Positions 47,419 through 59,560 of a stretch of DNA of 64,000 bases are shown piece by piece. Numbering within the stretch: the first letter of the stretch is position 1; each line of letters starts with the position of its first letter. This stretch comes from Pantoea deleyi (GTDB taxonomy: Bacteria > Pseudomonadota > Gammaproteobacteria > Enterobacterales > Enterobacteriaceae), in NCBI RefSeq assembly GCF_022647325.1, contig NZ_CP071405.1, positions 3,100,001 to 3,164,000 of the forward strand, written 5' to 3'. The notes beneath the pieces are model-generated. The model did not search any database. It was given only the letters and a program-made list of their open reading frames with translations, and was not told the DNA's origin. Both the position numbers and the translations under genes were made by a program.

Positions 47419-50400
47419 CTAGTCAAACTCCAGTTCCACCTGCTCCGATCCAATCAGCGAGCGCAGATCGTTAAGTAAACGATCGCTGGGCGAAATTCGC
47501 CACGCTGCACCAAAGCGCAGCTTCGCTCGCGCGTCGGCTCTCTGATAATAGAGATGCACCGGAATAGTCCCTGAGCGATGAGGTTCCAGGGACTGACGGA
47601 GTCGGTTTAATAGCTGGTCATCAATTTGCCTGTCCGTCAGCGAGATAGCAAGTCCGCGCGCGTATTTTTCGCGCGCTTCGTCGATGTCCATGACTTCACG
47701 GGCGGTCATTTTAAGGCCACCGCTGAAGTCATCAAAGCTGACCTGTCCGCTGACGATCAGGATTCGGTCTTTCTCCAGCAGCTGCTGGTATTTATCTAAC
47801 GCATCGGTAAATAACATCACCTCAAGACGACCGGAACGATCGTCCAGAGTACAGATACCAATTCGGTTGCCGCGTTTGGTCACCATTACCCGCGCCGCGA
47901 TCACCAGACCGGCCGCCACGGTAATTTTACCCCGATCGGTAGGATGCATATCTTTCAGCCGCACCCCGCCAACGTAACGCTCAATTTCTTTCAGATACTG
48001 GTTGATCGGATGGCCGGTGAGATAGAGTCCCAGCGTTTCCCGCTCACCATCCAGCTGCACCTGTTCGGGCCACGGCGTCACGCTGGCGTAGGATTTCTCG
48101 ATCTGCTCCGGCTCTTCAGCCAGCACGCCAAACATGTCTGCCTGACCGATCGCTTCCGCTTTCGCGTGCTGATCGGCCGCTTTCAGTGCGTCGCCGAGCG
48201 AACTCATCAGCGCCGCGCGGTGCGGTCCGAGGCGGTCAAAGGCCCCGGACATAATCAGTTTTTCCATCACCCGGCGGTTAATCTTTTTGGTGTCGGTGCG
48301 GGCGCAGAGATCAAACAGCTCCCGGAAGTAACCGCCTTCGTTTCGTGCGTCGATGATCGCCTCGATCGGACCTTCACCCACGCCCTTGATCGCACCGATG
48401 CCGTAAACGATTTCGCCCGCGTCGTTGACATGGAAGGGGTAAAGACCGGAGTTGATATCGGGCGGCAGGACCTTCAGCCCCATACGCCAGCACTCATCCA
48501 CCAGCCCCACCACTTTCTCGGTGTTGTCCATATCTGCGGTCATCACGGCGGCCATGAACTCGGCCGGATAGTGCGCCTTCAGCCACAGCGTCTGATAGGA
48601 GACCAGGGCGTAAGCCGCAGAGTGTGACTTGTTAAAGCCGTAACCTGCAAATTTTTCTACCAGATCGAAGATCTTCATCGACAGTTCGCCGTCGATCCCC
48701 ATGCTTTCGGCACCGTCGCGGAACACCGATCGCTGCTTGGCCATCTCCTCGGGTTTCTTTTTCCCCATGGCGCGACGCAGCATATCTGCGCCGCCCAGGG
48801 TATACCCGGAGAGCACCTGCGCGATCTGCATCACCTGCTCCTGATAGAGGATGATGCCGTAGGTCGGTTCCAGAACCGGTTTCAGGCTTTCATGCTGCCA
48901 CTGGATATCGGGATAGGAGATCGCCTCCCGGCCATGCTTACGGTCGATAAAGTTATCTACCATGCCGGACTGCAGCGGGCCAGGACGGAACAGCGCCACC
49001 AGGGCGATCATATCTTCGAAGCAGTCGGGCTTCAGACGTTTGATCAGATCTTTCATGCCGCGCGATTCAAGCTGGAACACCGCCGTGGTTTCCGAGCGCT
49101 GCAGCATATCGAAGCTTTTCTTATCATCCAGCGGGATAGAGGCGATGTCGATCGGCTCCAGCCCCTGCTTTTCCCGGCGCGGGTTGATCATCTTCAGCGC
49201 CCAGTCGATGATGGTCAGCGTACGCAGCCCCAGGAAGTCAAACTTCACCAGGCCGGCATATTCCACATCGTTTTTATCGAACTGGGTCACCGGGAACTGG
49301 CCATGCTCATCGCAGTAGAGCGGCGCAAAATCGGTAATCTTTGTGGGCGCAATCACCACGCCGCCCGCATGTTTCCCGGCGTTACGCGTGACCCCTTCCA
49401 GCTTGCGCGCCATGTCGATCAGCGCCTTCACCTCTTCGTCTGCGTCATACATCGCAGGCAGCTGCGGTTCCGCAATAAAGGCTTTTTCCAGCGTCATGCC
49501 GGGATCGGGCGGGATCAGTTTTGAGATGCGATCCACAAAGCCGTAGGGGTGCCCCAGCACGCGGCCGACGTCGCGGATAACCGCTTTCGCCGCCATGGTA
49601 CCGAAGGTGATGATCTGAGAAACCGCTTCACGTCCGTACATATCGGCGACGTGCTCAATGACCTGGTCACGCTTCTCCATACAGAAGTCGACGTCGAAGT
49701 CGGGCATTGATACACGTTCCGGGTTCAGGAAACGTTCGAACAGCAGGTCAAATTCCAGCGGATCGATATCGGTGATTTTCAGCGCATAGGCCACCAGTGA
49801 ACCGGCACCGGAACCACGGCCCGGTCCGACCGGCACGCCGTTATCCTTCGACCACTGGATAAACTCCATTACGATCAGGAAGTAGCCGGGGAATCCCATC
49901 TGGTTGATAACGTTAAGCTCAACCTCCAGACGTTCATCATATTCCGGGCGTTTTGCCGCGCGCTCGGCTTCGTCCGGGAACAGGAACTCAAGACGCTCTT
50001 CCAGCCCCTCGCGGGATTTCACCACCAGATAATCTTCGGTGGTCATGTCACCGGTCGGGAACTGCGGCAGGAAGTACTCGCCCAGCCGGACCGTGACGTT
50101 ACAACGCTTAGCAATCTCTACGCTGTTTTCCAGCGCTTCCGGGATGTCCGAGAAAAGCTCGCACATCTCCGCTTCGCTGCGCATATATTGCTGAGGACTG
50201 TAGTTGCGCGGACGTTTGGGATCGTCCAGCGTATAGCCGTCGTGGATGGCGACGCGGATCTCATGCGCATCAAAGTCTTCGGCGTTGATAAAGCAGACTT
50301 CGTTGGTGGCGACCACCGGGATGCCTTCAGCAATCGCCAGTTCCACGGCCGCGTGCAGATAACTTTCTTCATCCTGACGGCCGGTGCGGATCAGTTCCAG

Positions 50401-50901
50401 GTAGTAGCGATCGGGGAAGTGCTGCTGATAGAAGGCCAGGCATTGTGACACCAGAGCGCTGTTGCCCCGCAGCAGGCTGCGGCCCACGTCGCCACGTCGC
50501 CCACCTGAGAGCAGAATCAGCCCTTCCTGCAGCTCAATCAGCCAGTCGCGATCGATAACCGGCCCGTCCACGCCGTAGCCGCGCTGATAGGCGCGGGAGA
50601 TCAGCAGCGTCAGATTCTGATAGCCGGTATTGTTCGCCGCCAGTACGGTGAGCTGGGTAAGTTCATCCCCCATCAGCTCGCTGGCGACGTTGAAGTCGGC
50701 ACCGATGACCGGTTTTATCCCTGCGCCGTGTGCGCCACCGTAAAATTTGACCAGCCCACAGAGGTTGGTGAAGTCGGTAATGGCGATAGCGGGCATGCCA
50801 AGCGCAGCCGCCTTCTTGATCAGCGGCCCGGTTTTCGCCAGGCCATCAACCATTGAATAGTCACTGTGGACACGCAGATGTATAAAACGGGGTTCAGCCA
50901 T
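47419..50901 (-). CDS. dnaE: DNA polymerase III alpha subunit
   Basis: The replicative polymerase subunit, 1,160 residues as in E. coli. N-terminal PHP domain ([17 protein letters not shown]), catalytic palm with [13 protein letters not shown] carrying two of the three catalytic aspartates, fingers, a beta-clamp binding region and a C-terminal OB fold (residues about 970-1080) are recognisable. It lies between rnhB and accA, with 31 and 12 base gaps. Confidence 0.98.
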   Translation of the reverse strand: MAEPRFIHLRVHSDYSMVDGLAKTGPLIKKAAALGMPAIAITDFTNLCGLVKFYGGAHGAGIKPVIGADFNVASELMGDELTQLTVLAANNTGYQNLTLLISRAYQRGYGVDGPVIDRDWLIELQEGLILLSGGRRGDVGRSLLRGNSALVSQCLAFYQQHFPDRYYLELIRTGRQDEESYLHAAVELAIAEGIPVVATNEVCFINAEDFDAHEIRVAIHDGYTLDDPKRPRNYSPQQYMRSEAEMCELFSDIPEALENSVEIAKRCNVTVRLGEYFLPQFPTGDMTTEDYLVVKSREGLEERLEFLFPDEAERAAKRPEYDERLEVELNVINQMGFPGYFLIVMEFIQWSKDNGVPVGPGRGSGAGSLVAYALKITDIDPLEFDLLFERFLNPERVSMPDFDVDFCMEKRDQVIEHVADMYGREAVSQIITFGTMAAKAVIRDVGRVLGHPYGFVDRISKLIPPDPGMTLEKAFIAEPQLPAMYDADEEVKALIDMARKLEGVTRNAGKHAGGVVIAPTKITDFAPLYCDEHGQFPVTQFDKNDVEYAGLVKFDFLGLRTLTIIDWALKMINPRREKQGLEPIDIASIPLDDKKSFDMLQRSETTAVFQLESRGMKDLIKRLKPDCFEDMIALVALFRPGPLQSGMVDNFIDRKHGREAISYPDIQWQHESLKPVLEPTYGIILYQEQVMQIAQVLSGYTLGGADMLRRAMGKKKPEEMAKQRSVFRDGAESMGIDGELSMKIFDLVEKFAGYGFNKSHSAAYALVSYQTLWLKAHYPAEFMAAVMTADMDNTEKVVGLVDECWRMGLKVLPPDINSGLYPFHVNDAGEIVYGIGAIKGVGEGPIEAIIDARNEGGYFRELFDLCARTDTKKINRRVMEKLIMSGAFDRLGPHRAALMSSLGDALKAADQHAKAEAIGQADMFGVLAEEPEQIEKSYASVTPWPEQVQLDGERETLGLYLTGHPINQYLKEIERYVGGVRLKDMHPTDRGKITVAAGLVIAARVMVTKRGNRIGICTLDDRSGRLEVMLFTDALDKYQQLLEKDRILIVSGQVSFDDFSGGLKMTAREVMDIDEAREKYARGLAISLTDRQIDDQLLNRLRQSLEPHRSGTIPVHLYYQRADARAKLRFGAAWRISPSDRLLNDLRSLIGSEQVELEFD

Positions 50902-50932
50902 ATCAGTTTCCGGTTAAAACAGCGTCAGGCTA

Positions 50933-51559
50933 TTACAGCGTCAGGGGCTGGCGCGCAGCCAGGACTTCAGCATCGAGCAGTGCATTGCGAACGGGCGCAA
51001 AACTGCGACGGTGATGCGGCGTGGCGCCATGTTGCGTCAGTTTTTCCATATGCAGCGCGGTCGGATAACCTTTGTGCTGCGCAAAACCATACTCCGGGAA
51101 CAGCCGATCGAGTTCGGCCATTTCGCGGTCGCGCGACACTTTGGCGATGATCGACGCCGCGCTGATTTCGGCCACCAGACTATCCCCTTTCACCACCGCC
51201 TGGGAAGGCATCGGCAGCGCCGGGCAGCGATTTCCATCGATCAGCACATAGTCCGGCTGGATCGACAGGCCCGCCACGGCGCGCTGCATCGCCAGCATAG
51301 TGGCATGCAGAATATTGAGCTGGTCGATCTCCTCAGGCTCTGCACGGCCCAGGCTCCAGGCCAGCGCCTTCTCTTTGATCTCGTCATACAGCGCCAGACG
51401 GCGCTTTTCCGACAGTTTCTTCGAGTCGGCCAGCCCGGCAATCGGATTCGCCGGGTCGAGGATCACGGCCGCGGTGACGACCGCACCCACCAGCGGCCCA
51501 CGCCCCACTTCGTCCACACCCGCAATCAGGCTGGCAACAGGGTAGATAAAATCAGGCAT
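50933..51559 (-). CDS. rnhB: Ribonuclease HII
   Basis: RNase HII removes single ribonucleotides from DNA. The 208-residue protein has the catalytic Asp16-Glu17 in [16 protein letters not shown], the [10 protein letters not shown] segment, [13 protein letters not shown] and AAHKGYPT-like [12 protein letters not shown]. The tail is about ten residues longer than in E. coli. It overlaps the lpxB 3' end by 8 bases. Confidence 0.96.
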   Translation of the reverse strand: MPDFIYPVASLIAGVDEVGRGPLVGAVVTAAVILDPANPIAGLADSKKLSEKRRLALYDEIKEKALAWSLGRAEPEEIDQLNILHATMLAMQRAVAGLSIQPDYVLIDGNRCPALPMPSQAVVKGDSLVAEISAASIIAKVSRDREMAELDRLFPEYGFAQHKGYPTALHMEKLTQHGATPHHRRSFAPVRNALLDAEVLAARQPLTL

Positions 51560-52700
51560 TCACCAGCTCCAGTACCGCATCCGCTGCCTGCTCATCGGCG
51601 TTCCAGCGGATCTGTTGATGTAATTCATGAAACGTCTGCAGCAGCGTTTCGCGTTCAGGCCCGGCGTGCAGCAGCGGATCTAACGCCGCCGCCAGCGCTT
51701 CAGGCTGACACGCATCCTGCAGTAACTCTTTGACCAGCTCACGCCCGGCCAGCAGATTCGGCAGCGAGACGTAAGGCGTTTTGACCAGCCGTTTCGCCAG
51801 CCAGAACGTGGCAGGCTTCATACGATACCCCACCACCATCGGACATTTTGCCAGCATGCACTCCAGAGCGGCAGTGCCGGATGCCAGCAGTGCGGCATCG
51901 CTCGCGATCATCGCCTCCCGGCCCTGCCCATCCAGCAGATGCATTGGCAGCTCCGGTGCCGTTACGGCCTTGATCTTCTCAAACTGTTCGCGACGGCGGG
52001 CATTCACCAGCGGCACCACGATCTCCAGCGCCGGATAGTGACGACGCAGCAGGCGGGCCGTTTTCAGGAAGTCCGCGCTGAGCATCTCCACTTCCGCGCC
52101 GCGGCTGCCCGGCAACAGGGCTAGACAGAGCGCATCGTCGGCGATCCCCAGATGGCGCCGGGCGGCCAGCTTATCGGGCTGCAGCGGCATCGCATCCGCC
52201 ATCGTATGACCGATAAAGCGGCAGGGAACGTTAAAACGATCGTAGAAGGCTTTTTCAAACGGCAGGAATGCCAGCACCAGATCGGTATTGCGGCCGATCT
52301 TGAAGACGCGCTTTTGCCGCCATGCCCACACCGAAGGGCTGACATAGTGGATGGTGCAGATGCCCGCGCGTTTGAGGTTGCCTTCCAGCGTGATATTAAA
52401 ATCGGGCGCATCAATCCCGACAAAGACGTCGGGCCGGAGTGCGGTGAAACGCTGCGTCAGATCGCGGCGGATGTTCAGCAGCCGCCGCAGGCGGCCCAGC
52501 ACCTCGACGATCCCCATCACCGCCAGCTCTTCCATCTCATACCAGGCTTCGCACCCTTCCGCCTGCATCAGCGGCCCCGCCACACCCACGAAGCGTGCAT
52601 CCGGATGACGGGCTTTCAGGGCACGGATCAGACCGGCACCAAGAATATCGCCGGAGGTTTCTCCGGCGACCAGGGCAATCGTTAAAGGACGCGCTGACAT
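51552..52700 (-). CDS. lpxB: Lipid-A-disaccharide synthase
   Basis: LpxB joins UDP-2,3-diacylglucosamine and lipid X to form the lipid A disaccharide at the inner membrane. The 382-residue length equals E. coli. It is a GT-B glycosyltransferase with the N-terminal [16 protein letters not shown] and the [21 protein letters not shown] and [11 protein letters not shown] motifs. It starts 3 bases after lpxA. Confidence 0.97.
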   Translation of the reverse strand: MSARPLTIALVAGETSGDILGAGLIRALKARHPDARFVGVAGPLMQAEGCEAWYEMEELAVMGIVEVLGRLRRLLNIRRDLTQRFTALRPDVFVGIDAPDFNITLEGNLKRAGICTIHYVSPSVWAWRQKRVFKIGRNTDLVLAFLPFEKAFYDRFNVPCRFIGHTMADAMPLQPDKLAARRHLGIADDALCLALLPGSRGAEVEMLSADFLKTARLLRRHYPALEIVVPLVNARRREQFEKIKAVTAPELPMHLLDGQGREAMIASDAALLASGTAALECMLAKCPMVVGYRMKPATFWLAKRLVKTPYVSLPNLLAGRELVKELLQDACQPEALAAALDPLLHAGPERETLLQTFHELHQQIRWNADEQAADAVLELVNA

Positions 52701-52703
52701 GGA

Positions 52704-53492
52704 TTAACGGATTAATCCACGGGTAGAACGGCTGAAGAAGTCGTAGAAAGGCTGCACTTCGCTGTGCTGCTGCGCGATGGCTTCGATCTCTGGCTTCACT
52801 TCCTCCAGCGTTCTGCCGCTGCGGTAGAGCAGCTTGTAGGCGTTGCGGATAGCGTGCAACGACTCTTTGCTGAAGCCACGGCGCTTGAGACCTTCGATAT
52901 TGATCCCGAACGGCGTCGCGTGGTTGCCCTGCGCAATCACGTAAGGCGGGACATCCTGTGCCACGCCGGAACAGCCGCCAACCATCACATGCGCACCGAT
53001 GGTGCACCACTGATGGACCGCTGTCATGCCGCCAATAATGGCGAAATCATCGACCGTGACGTGACCACCCAGGGTGGCGTTGTTCGCGAAGATGCAGCGG
53101 TTGCCAATCACGCAGTCATGCGCGATGTGGACGTTTACCATCAGCAGATTATCGCTGCCCACCGTGGTGACATGGCCACCCTGGGTGGTGCCACGATGAA
53201 TCGTCACGCTTTCACGGATGCGGTTGCGATCGCCGATCTCAACCCGTGTTGGCTCACCGGCATATTTCAGATCCTGATTCACTTCACCGATCGAGGCGAA
53301 CTGATAGATCTGGTTATCTTTGCCGATACGCGTGTGGCCGTTCACCACAACGTGTGACTTCAGTACCGTTCCTTCACCGATCTCAACATTCGCGCCAATA
53401 AAGCAAAACGGGCCAATGTGAACACGGGCGCCAATGACAGCGCCCTCTTCGATGACAGAACTGGGATGGATAGTGGCGGTTGGATCAATCAC
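52704..53492 (-). CDS. lpxA: UDP-N-acetylglucosamine acyltransferase
   Basis: LpxA performs the first step of lipid A synthesis, O-acylation of UDP-GlcNAc from hydroxyacyl-ACP. The 262-residue protein begins [21 protein letters not shown] and shows left-handed beta-helix hexapeptide repeats over the first 190 residues, with the catalytic histidine in [11 protein letters not shown], then a helical C-terminal domain. It follows fabZ with a 3-base gap. Confidence 0.97.
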   Translation of the reverse strand: MIDPTATIHPSSVIEEGAVIGARVHIGPFCFIGANVEIGEGTVLKSHVVVNGHTRIGKDNQIYQFASIGEVNQDLKYAGEPTRVEIGDRNRIRESVTIHRGTTQGGHVTTVGSDNLLMVNVHIAHDCVIGNRCIFANNATLGGHVTVDDFAIIGGMTAVHQWCTIGAHVMVGGCSGVAQDVPPYVIAQGNHATPFGINIEGLKRRGFSKESLHAIRNAYKLLYRSGRTLEEVKPEIEAIAQQHSEVQPFYDFFSRSTRGLIR

Positions 53493-53495
53493 GAA

Positions 53496-53951
53496 TTATG
53501 CCTCCCGGCTGCGGGCACACATCATGGTCGCTTCACAAACGATTTTACCGTCGACAGTCGCCACGCCTTTGAAGCGGGTCAGACCACGGCGGGTTTTCTC
53601 GAAAGTCACTTCCATGATCATTTGGTCGCCTGGTACCACAGGGCGTTTGAAACGGGCACTGTCGATACCGGCAAAGTAATAGAGTTCGCCTGGCTCCAGT
53701 TTACCCACGCTTTTAAACGCCAGAATACCGGTAGCCTGCGCCATCGCTTCCAGGATCAGAACGCCAGGAAAAATCGGTTTACCAGGGAAGTGCCCCTGGA
53801 AAAACGGTTCATTAACAGAAACGTTCTTCACTGCACGCAGGTATTTGTGCTCTTCGAATTCAAGCACACGGTCTACCAGCAGAAACGGATAGCGGTGCGG
53901 CAGCAGCTCTAAAATCTCTTCAATTTTCAGAGTATGAGTTTCAGTAGTCAA
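53496..53951 (-). CDS. fabZ: 3-hydroxyacyl-ACP dehydratase FabZ
   Basis: FabZ dehydrates beta-hydroxyacyl-ACP and competes with LpxA for hydroxymyristoyl-ACP, balancing phospholipid against lipid A. The 151-residue hot-dog protein has [14 protein letters not shown], the active-site [20 protein letters not shown] with catalytic His and Glu. It is separated from lpxD by 151 bases holding a long hairpin, a wider gap than elsewhere in this operon. Confidence 0.97.
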   Translation of the reverse strand: MTTETHTLKIEEILELLPHRYPFLLVDRVLEFEEHKYLRAVKNVSVNEPFFQGHFPGKPIFPGVLILEAMAQATGILAFKSVGKLEPGELYYFAGIDSARFKRPVVPGDQMIMEVTFEKTRRGLTRFKGVATVDGKIVCEATMMCARSREA

Positions 53952-53992
53952 AATACTCTTCCTGTCCTAAAAATCTGATGACATCAATAACA

Positions 53993-54027
53993 CGGCCTGC
54001 ACAGATCAAATGATCTTCCGCAGGCCG
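53993..54027. other. 35-nt hairpin in the lpxD-fabZ spacer
   Basis: CGGCCTGC (53993-54000) pairs with GCAGGCCG (54020-54027), and inside it AGATC (54003-54007) pairs with GATCT (54012-54016) around an AAAT loop. It is an almost continuous 13-bp stem in the transcript of the lpx-fabZ operon. No T-run follows on the minus strand, so it is more likely an mRNA processing or stability element or part of a short intergenic repeat than a strong terminator. Confidence 0.55.
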
Positions 54028-54102
54028 CAAATAGGTTCTGTGGCGCCGGGCTTCCCTGCTTAACATTTTTATTATGAAAGCCGGTCAGTTTGGGGATGGC
54101 GG

Positions 54103-55128
54103 TTAGTCGTCTTTGCCGACCTTGCGCTCGATGGCTTTTAAGCGTTTGCTCATGTCATCGATGTTCATCACCAGCGCTGCAGTTTTGCGCCAGGTTTTGT
54201 TGGGTTGCAGCGGAATGCCGGATGAGTAAACACCCGGCTCTGTGATAGGACGCATGACCATACCCATACCGGTCACCGTTACTTTGTCACAGATTTCCAT
54301 ATGGCCGTTAATGACGCTGGCACCGCCAATCATACAGTAACGCCCAATTTTCAAACTACCCGCCATGATCACACCGCCTGCAACCGCAGTATTGTCGCCA
54401 ATAACTACGTTGTGGGCGATCTGGCACTGGTTGTCTATGATAACACCATTGCCGATCAGAGTGTTATCCAGCGCACCGCGATCGATGGTTGTGCAGGCAC
54501 CTATTTCCACGCGATCGCCGATAATAACCGCGCCTAACTGCGGGATTTTCACCCAGTTACCGCGATCGTTGGCATATCCAAATCCATCAGAACCAATGAC
54601 CGTGCCTGACTGAATCAGACAATCCTGGCCGATGACGATCTCGTGATAGACGGAAACGTTGGCCCAGAGACGGGTTCCGCTGCCGATACGGGTTTTTTTG
54701 CCGATAAAGCATCCCGCCCCAATTACCACGTTATCGCCCAGCTCAACGTCCGCTTCGATCACGGCGTTTGCGCCGATCGCGACATTGCTGCCGAGACGGG
54801 CTGAGGGGTCGATCACCGCGCTGGGCGCAATGTTCTGCGCCGGCTGAGGGGTGGTGTCGAGTATCTGTGCCATACGCGCGTAGGTCAGGTAGGGATTTTT
54901 CACTACCAGCGCCGCGGTGTTGCACCACGCCAGATCCGCTTCCGTCAGCACCACGGCTGAGGCCTTAATCAGGGCGAGTTGCTCGCGGTAACGGCTGTTT
55001 GCAAGAAAAGTGATTTGGCCAGTTGTGGCGGATTGCATAGAAGCAATGCCGGAGATGACGATATCGCCATCTCCGTGCAATTCTGCATCCAACTGCTGGG
55101 CTAAATCAGCCAGTCGAATAGATGACAT
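54103..55128 (-). CDS. lpxD: UDP-3-O-(3-hydroxyacyl)glucosamine N-acyltransferase
   Basis: LpxD adds the N-linked hydroxyacyl chain in the third step of lipid A synthesis. The 341-residue protein has an N-terminal uridine-binding domain ([20 protein letters not shown]), a left-handed beta-helix of hexapeptide repeats over roughly residues 100-290 with the catalytic histidine in [10 protein letters not shown], and a C-terminal helix. It starts three bases after skp. Confidence 0.97.
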   Translation of the reverse strand: MSSIRLADLAQQLDAELHGDGDIVISGIASMQSATTGQITFLANSRYREQLALIKASAVVLTEADLAWCNTAALVVKNPYLTYARMAQILDTTPQPAQNIAPSAVIDPSARLGSNVAIGANAVIEADVELGDNVVIGAGCFIGKKTRIGSGTRLWANVSVYHEIVIGQDCLIQSGTVIGSDGFGYANDRGNWVKIPQLGAVIIGDRVEIGACTTIDRGALDNTLIGNGVIIDNQCQIAHNVVIGDNTAVAGGVIMAGSLKIGRYCMIGGASVINGHMEICDKVTVTGMGMVMRPITEPGVYSSGIPLQPNKTWRKTAALVMNIDDMSKRLKAIERKVGKDD

Positions 55129-55131
55129 GAA

Positions 55132-55629
55132 TTATTTAACCTGTTTCAGCACGTCAGCCGTGATGTCTTTTGCGTTTGATGCATAAGCCACCGCGTTCGC
55201 GTCGATCACCACGTCATAGCCATCGCTGTCCGCGACTTTCTTCACGGCATCCTGAATACGGCTCAGCAGCTTGTTACGCTCTTCCATCTGACGACGGCGG
55301 TTATCCTGCTCAAACGCCTGTGCTTTTGAAGAGAAAGCTTCACGCTGTGACATGACATCTTTCTCCATGCGGCTGCGCTCGCTGGCCTTCATGGTCGAAC
55401 CGTCACGCTGCAGACGCTGCATTTTGGTTTGCAGATCGCGTTCCTGGCTCTGCAGCTCAGTTGCACGGCCTTTGAACTCGTTTTCCAGCTGTTTAGCAAC
55501 AGTCGCACGTTGCGGTAACTGTTGGAAAATGCTGGACACGTTTACCACTGCAATTTTGTCAGCAGCCTGAACACCAGCGGAAACCGCTAAAGCAAGACCC
55601 AGACCTGCGGCACACAACAACTTTTTCAC
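55132..55629 (-). CDS. skp: Periplasmic chaperone Skp (OmpH)
   Basis: Skp holds unfolded outer-membrane proteins in the periplasm as a jellyfish-shaped trimer. The 165-residue protein has a signal peptide ending AGVQA-ADKI, followed by [17 protein letters not shown] and a long charged coiled coil (about residues 45-130) forming the tentacles. It lies between bamA and lpxD, linking outer-membrane protein and lipid A assembly. Confidence 0.96.
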   Translation of the reverse strand: MKKLLCAAGLGLALAVSAGVQAADKIAVVNVSSIFQQLPQRATVAKQLENEFKGRATELQSQERDLQTKMQRLQRDGSTMKASERSRMEKDVMSQREAFSSKAQAFEQDNRRRQMEERNKLLSRIQDAVKKVADSDGYDVVIDANAVAYASNAKDITADVLKQVK

Positions 55630-55738
55630 TATAAACTCCTTACCATCAACGTTTGTGTCAGCGACACAGTGTTTGCACCGGAACAGCAGCGGGTGCTGTC
55701 CGGCAGCAAGACTTCAGCTTGCATCCATGCTCAGAACA

Positions 55739-58150
55739 TTACCAGGTTTTACCAATGTTAAACTGGAACTGCTCTGATTTGTCTCCCTCGACTTTCTTCA
55801 TCGGCTGGGCGTATGAGAACACCAGCGGGCCAAGCGGTGACATCCACTGCAGCGCTACACCGCTTGAAACACGGATGTTGTTTGGATCGCTGTAATCAGG
55901 AATGCCCGCAGCACGCGTTTCGGCGGTATTTTCCCAATGGGTATCCCACGCGGTACCGGCGTCGACAAACACCGACGTACGTACCGAGTTAGCATACTTC
56001 TCGCTCAGGAACGGCGTTGGCGTAATCAGCTCAAGGCTGGCGATCGCCATCGCGTTACCCCCGACCGCATCGTCAGACTTACAGACGCCATTTGGATCGG
56101 CAATCCGGCAGTTGGACGAGTTGTTATTGTAGTAGGCGGCTTTAGGACCAATGGTGTTGGACTGGAAGCCACGTACGGTGCTTGAACCACCGGCATAGAA
56201 GTTCTCATAGAACGGCATCTCTTTGCCGCCGAGTCCATCACCATAGCCCACGCGGCCACGGCCCAGCAGCACCCAGGTACGATCCTGGTTAATCGGCATA
56301 TATTGCTGGGTATCCAGCGTCGCCTTATAGAAGCTGTTGTCTGAGCCTGGAATCGTCACCTTACCGTTCAGGTTGGTGCGGTTACCCGACGTCGGGAAGA
56401 AGCCGCGGTCCAGGGTGTTGTACGTCCAGCCGTAGTTAAAGGTGAAGTCATCCGCAGAGAATTCGCCTTTGTCGTTAAGCTGCTGCGGCTTGCCAACCGA
56501 GTCAAGATAACGCCACATCGCCACCTGCGGCTGCATGTTAGAGAGGTCATTGTGGACATAGCCCAGACCGACACGCAGAGTGTTGTTTTCGTTAACCGGG
56601 AAGCCGAGCGTACCATCCAGACCATAACTTTTGTTGGTATAGTCAGAGAGGTCCGCGTTGTCCGCTTTAAAGTCGTTATAGAACAGACGGCCACCCAGAC
56701 TGACACCGTCAACGGTGAAGTACGGGTCGGTCAGTGAGAATTCCGCGTAGGTCTGGTAGTCGTTCTTGGTGCCGCTGATGCCGACGGTATTACCGGTGCC
56801 CAGCCAGTTATCCTGCGTCACCCCGACCTGGAAGCTCACGCCACTTTCGGTGCCGTAGCCGACGCCGAAGTTAAAGGTCCCGGTGTTACGCTCTTTCACC
56901 TTGTAGACAACATCCACCTGGTCCGGCGAGCCTGGCACGCGCTGGGTGTCCACATCCACAGTTTCGAAGTAACCGGTACGGTTCAGACGCTCTTTACCCT
57001 GCTCAACCAGGTCGCTGCCCAGCCATGCGCCTTCCATCTGGCGCATTTCGCGACGCAGCACCGAATCTTTCGAGGTGTCGTTGCCTTCGAAGCGGACGTT
57101 GCGCACGTAGTAGCGGTTACCCGCATCCACGTTGATATGCAGTTTTACGGTCTTATCGGCGTCGTTGATTTCCGGCTGTGTCGCCACGCGCGGATAGGCA
57201 TAGCCGTAGCGGCCCAGCAGTTTCTTGATGTCATCTTCCATCTTCGTCACTTTGGCGCCGTTATAGAGCTCGCCTGACGGAATCTTGGTCAGATGTTCAA
57301 TTTCTGCTGAGTGGCCTGCCATGCTGCCATTGACGATCACGCCCGCGATTTTGTACTGGTCGCCTTCGGTGATGTTCACCGTGATGTAGATGCCTTTTTT
57401 ATCGGGCGTCAGGCTGACCTGAGTAGAATCGATGTTGAAGCGTGCATAACCGCGATCCAGGTAGAAGCTGCGCAGGGTTTCGAGGTCGCCCGCCAGCTTC
57501 TGTTTCTGGTATTTACGATCGCCCACCACGTTCCACCACGGCACTTCGTCGCGCAGCTGGAAACGGGAGATCAGCTCGTCGGAGCTAAAGGCTTTGTTAC
57601 CGACGATGTTGATCTGCTGAATCTTGGCAGAGACACCTTCGGTAAAGACCAGCTTCAGGTCGACACGGTTACGCGGCAGCGGCGTGACCACGGCTTTCAC
57701 GTTCGCGGTATATTTCCCGACGCTGTAGTAGAAATCTTCCAGGCCCTTCTCGATAGAGGAGATGGTGGTACGGTCCAGCGCTTCGCCGACACGCACACCA
57801 GAGGCTTCCAGATTCTGTTTGAGCTGATCCTCTTTCACCGCTTTGTTACCGGTGAAGGTAATGCTGGCAATGGTAGGACGTTCTTTGACCTGGACAATCA
57901 GTGTTGTACCGTCTCGCAGGACCTGAACATCCTCAAAGTTGCCAGTCGCGAACAGCGAGCGAATGGTGTTTCTGACGTCATCGTCATTCACCGTATCGCC
58001 AACCCGTACTGGCATGCTCAGCAGAGCCGCGCCGACGGCGACTCGCTGCAGCCCTTCGAAATGAATATCCTTCACCACGAAATCGTCTGCACCGTAAACG
58101 GTGGCGCTGCTAAACAGCAGCGACGCTATGAGCAACTTTTTCATCGCCAT
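55739..58150 (-). CDS. bamA: Outer-membrane assembly factor BamA
   Basis: BamA inserts beta-barrel proteins. The ATG at 58150 ([23 protein letters not shown]) gives 803 residues with a signal peptide, five POTRA domains (about residues 22-420) and a 16-strand barrel. Conserved barrel features are the VRGF motif in [13 protein letters not shown] and the C-terminal strand ending FQFNIGKTW. The L6 region keeps two cysteines ([15 protein letters not shown]), but a few residues are deleted relative to E. coli around it. The frame opens eight codons further upstream, not conserved. Confidence 0.97.
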   Translation of the reverse strand: MAMKKLLIASLLFSSATVYGADDFVVKDIHFEGLQRVAVGAALLSMPVRVGDTVNDDDVRNTIRSLFATGNFEDVQVLRDGTTLIVQVKERPTIASITFTGNKAVKEDQLKQNLEASGVRVGEALDRTTISSIEKGLEDFYYSVGKYTANVKAVVTPLPRNRVDLKLVFTEGVSAKIQQINIVGNKAFSSDELISRFQLRDEVPWWNVVGDRKYQKQKLAGDLETLRSFYLDRGYARFNIDSTQVSLTPDKKGIYITVNITEGDQYKIAGVIVNGSMAGHSAEIEHLTKIPSGELYNGAKVTKMEDDIKKLLGRYGYAYPRVATQPEINDADKTVKLHINVDAGNRYYVRNVRFEGNDTSKDSVLRREMRQMEGAWLGSDLVEQGKERLNRTGYFETVDVDTQRVPGSPDQVDVVYKVKERNTGTFNFGVGYGTESGVSFQVGVTQDNWLGTGNTVGISGTKNDYQTYAEFSLTDPYFTVDGVSLGGRLFYNDFKADNADLSDYTNKSYGLDGTLGFPVNENNTLRVGLGYVHNDLSNMQPQVAMWRYLDSVGKPQQLNDKGEFSADDFTFNYGWTYNTLDRGFFPTSGNRTNLNGKVTIPGSDNSFYKATLDTQQYMPINQDRTWVLLGRGRVGYGDGLGGKEMPFYENFYAGGSSTVRGFQSNTIGPKAAYYNNNSSNCRIADPNGVCKSDDAVGGNAMAIASLELITPTPFLSEKYANSVRTSVFVDAGTAWDTHWENTAETRAAGIPDYSDPNNIRVSSGVALQWMSPLGPLVFSYAQPMKKVEGDKSEQFQFNIGKTW

Positions 58151-58201
58151 CGTTGTTATGCGTTTTCCTAACACATCCCTCGAATGTTCGCGTTCCAGCG
58201 G

Positions 58202-59548
58202 TTACAAACGTGAGAAATCATTGAAAAGTGCAAGCCCCATTAACAGCACCAGCAGAATTGAGCCGATGCGATAACTAAAGTCCTGAACTCGCTCGGACAC
58301 CGGTCCACCTTTGATCTTTTCGATCGCCAGGAAGAGCAGATGCCCACCATCTAAAACCGGCAGAGGGAACAGGTTGATGATGCCCAGGTTGACGCTAATC
58401 AGCGCCAGGAACATCAGGTAGTAAATCAACCCGTACTCTGCTGACAACCCTGCACCCTGCGCAATCGAAATCGGCCCGCTCAGGTTGTTCAGCTTCACAT
58501 CGCCGGTTATTAACTTGCCCAGCATGGACACGGTGAGCTTCATCAGCTGCCAGGTTTTTACACTGGCCTCACCGATAGCGGCAAACGCGCCATACTGCCT
58601 TACCGTTTTGTACTCTTCCGGCAGCGGGATAACGCGCGGAATGACACCCGCAAATCCCGCCTTACTGCCCGCTTTCGCTTCCGGCGTCATCGTCAGCGCA
58701 ATCGAGTCGCCGCCGCGATCCACCTCAAGCGCCATGCTTTTGCCCGGATTATCCCGGACCTGGGTGACAAAGGACTGCCACTGCGATAATGGCTGACCAT
58801 CGACTTTAACGATCCTGTCGCCCGCTTGCAAACCGGCTTCACTGGCTGGCGAGTTCGCCTGCACTTCGGCCAGCGTGGTCTCAATCTGCGGACCGCGCGG
58901 CTGAATCCCCAGCGCAACAACCGGATCCTGCTTGTCCGGCTCAAACTGCCAGTTACGCAAATCCAGCTGCTTCTGCTGTGTCGCCTCTTCGCCAAATCGG
59001 GCCACGGTCAGGGTGGTGGTGCTGTCCCCGATTTTACCGACCAGCGCCATACGCACAGCATCCCAGTCAGGCGTTTCGATACCGTCAACCGCCTTAAGTT
59101 CCATGCCGGGCGTAATTTGAGCTTCCGCAGCCACCGAACCGTTTAAAATTTCACCGATTACCGGGCGCACGCCGGGCACGCCGTGAATGAACACAACCCA
59201 GTAGGCGAAGATGGCGAAGATGAAGTTCGCGACGGGACCCGCCGCGATGATGGAGGCGCGTTGCCAGACGGCTTTGTTGTTAAAAGCCTGATGGCGCAGC
59301 TCGGCCGGTACGCTTTCAACGCGTTCGTCGAGCATTTTGACGTAGCCACCGAGCGGAATCAGCGCGATGACATATTCGGTGCCGTGGCGGTCACGGCGCT
59401 GCCAGAGCGCCTTGCCGAAGCCGATGGAAAAGCGCTCAACTTTCACGCCACAGCGACGAGCGACCCAGAAGTGGCCAAACTCATGAACCGTAATCAGTAC
59501 GCCCAGCGCAACGATAAAGGCGACAAAACTCCAGAGTATGCTCAACAT
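58202..59548 (-). CDS. rseP: Site-2 intramembrane zinc protease RseP
   Basis: RseP cleaves RseA within the membrane after DegS and so releases sigma-E; it also clears signal peptide remnants. The 448-residue protein has the zinc motif HEFGH at residues 22-26, two tandem PDZ domains in the middle, and the third ligand region [12 protein letters not shown] near the C-terminus, with four membrane helices. It is 12 bases after cdsA and 51 before bamA. Confidence 0.97.
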   Translation of the reverse strand: MLSILWSFVAFIVALGVLITVHEFGHFWVARRCGVKVERFSIGFGKALWQRRDRHGTEYVIALIPLGGYVKMLDERVESVPAELRHQAFNNKAVWQRASIIAAGPVANFIFAIFAYWVVFIHGVPGVRPVIGEILNGSVAAEAQITPGMELKAVDGIETPDWDAVRMALVGKIGDSTTTLTVARFGEEATQQKQLDLRNWQFEPDKQDPVVALGIQPRGPQIETTLAEVQANSPASEAGLQAGDRIVKVDGQPLSQWQSFVTQVRDNPGKSMALEVDRGGDSIALTMTPEAKAGSKAGFAGVIPRVIPLPEEYKTVRQYGAFAAIGEASVKTWQLMKLTVSMLGKLITGDVKLNNLSGPISIAQGAGLSAEYGLIYYLMFLALISVNLGIINLFPLPVLDGGHLLFLAIEKIKGGPVSERVQDFSYRIGSILLVLLMGLALFNDFSRL

Positions 59549-59560
59549 CTTTGCCTGTCC

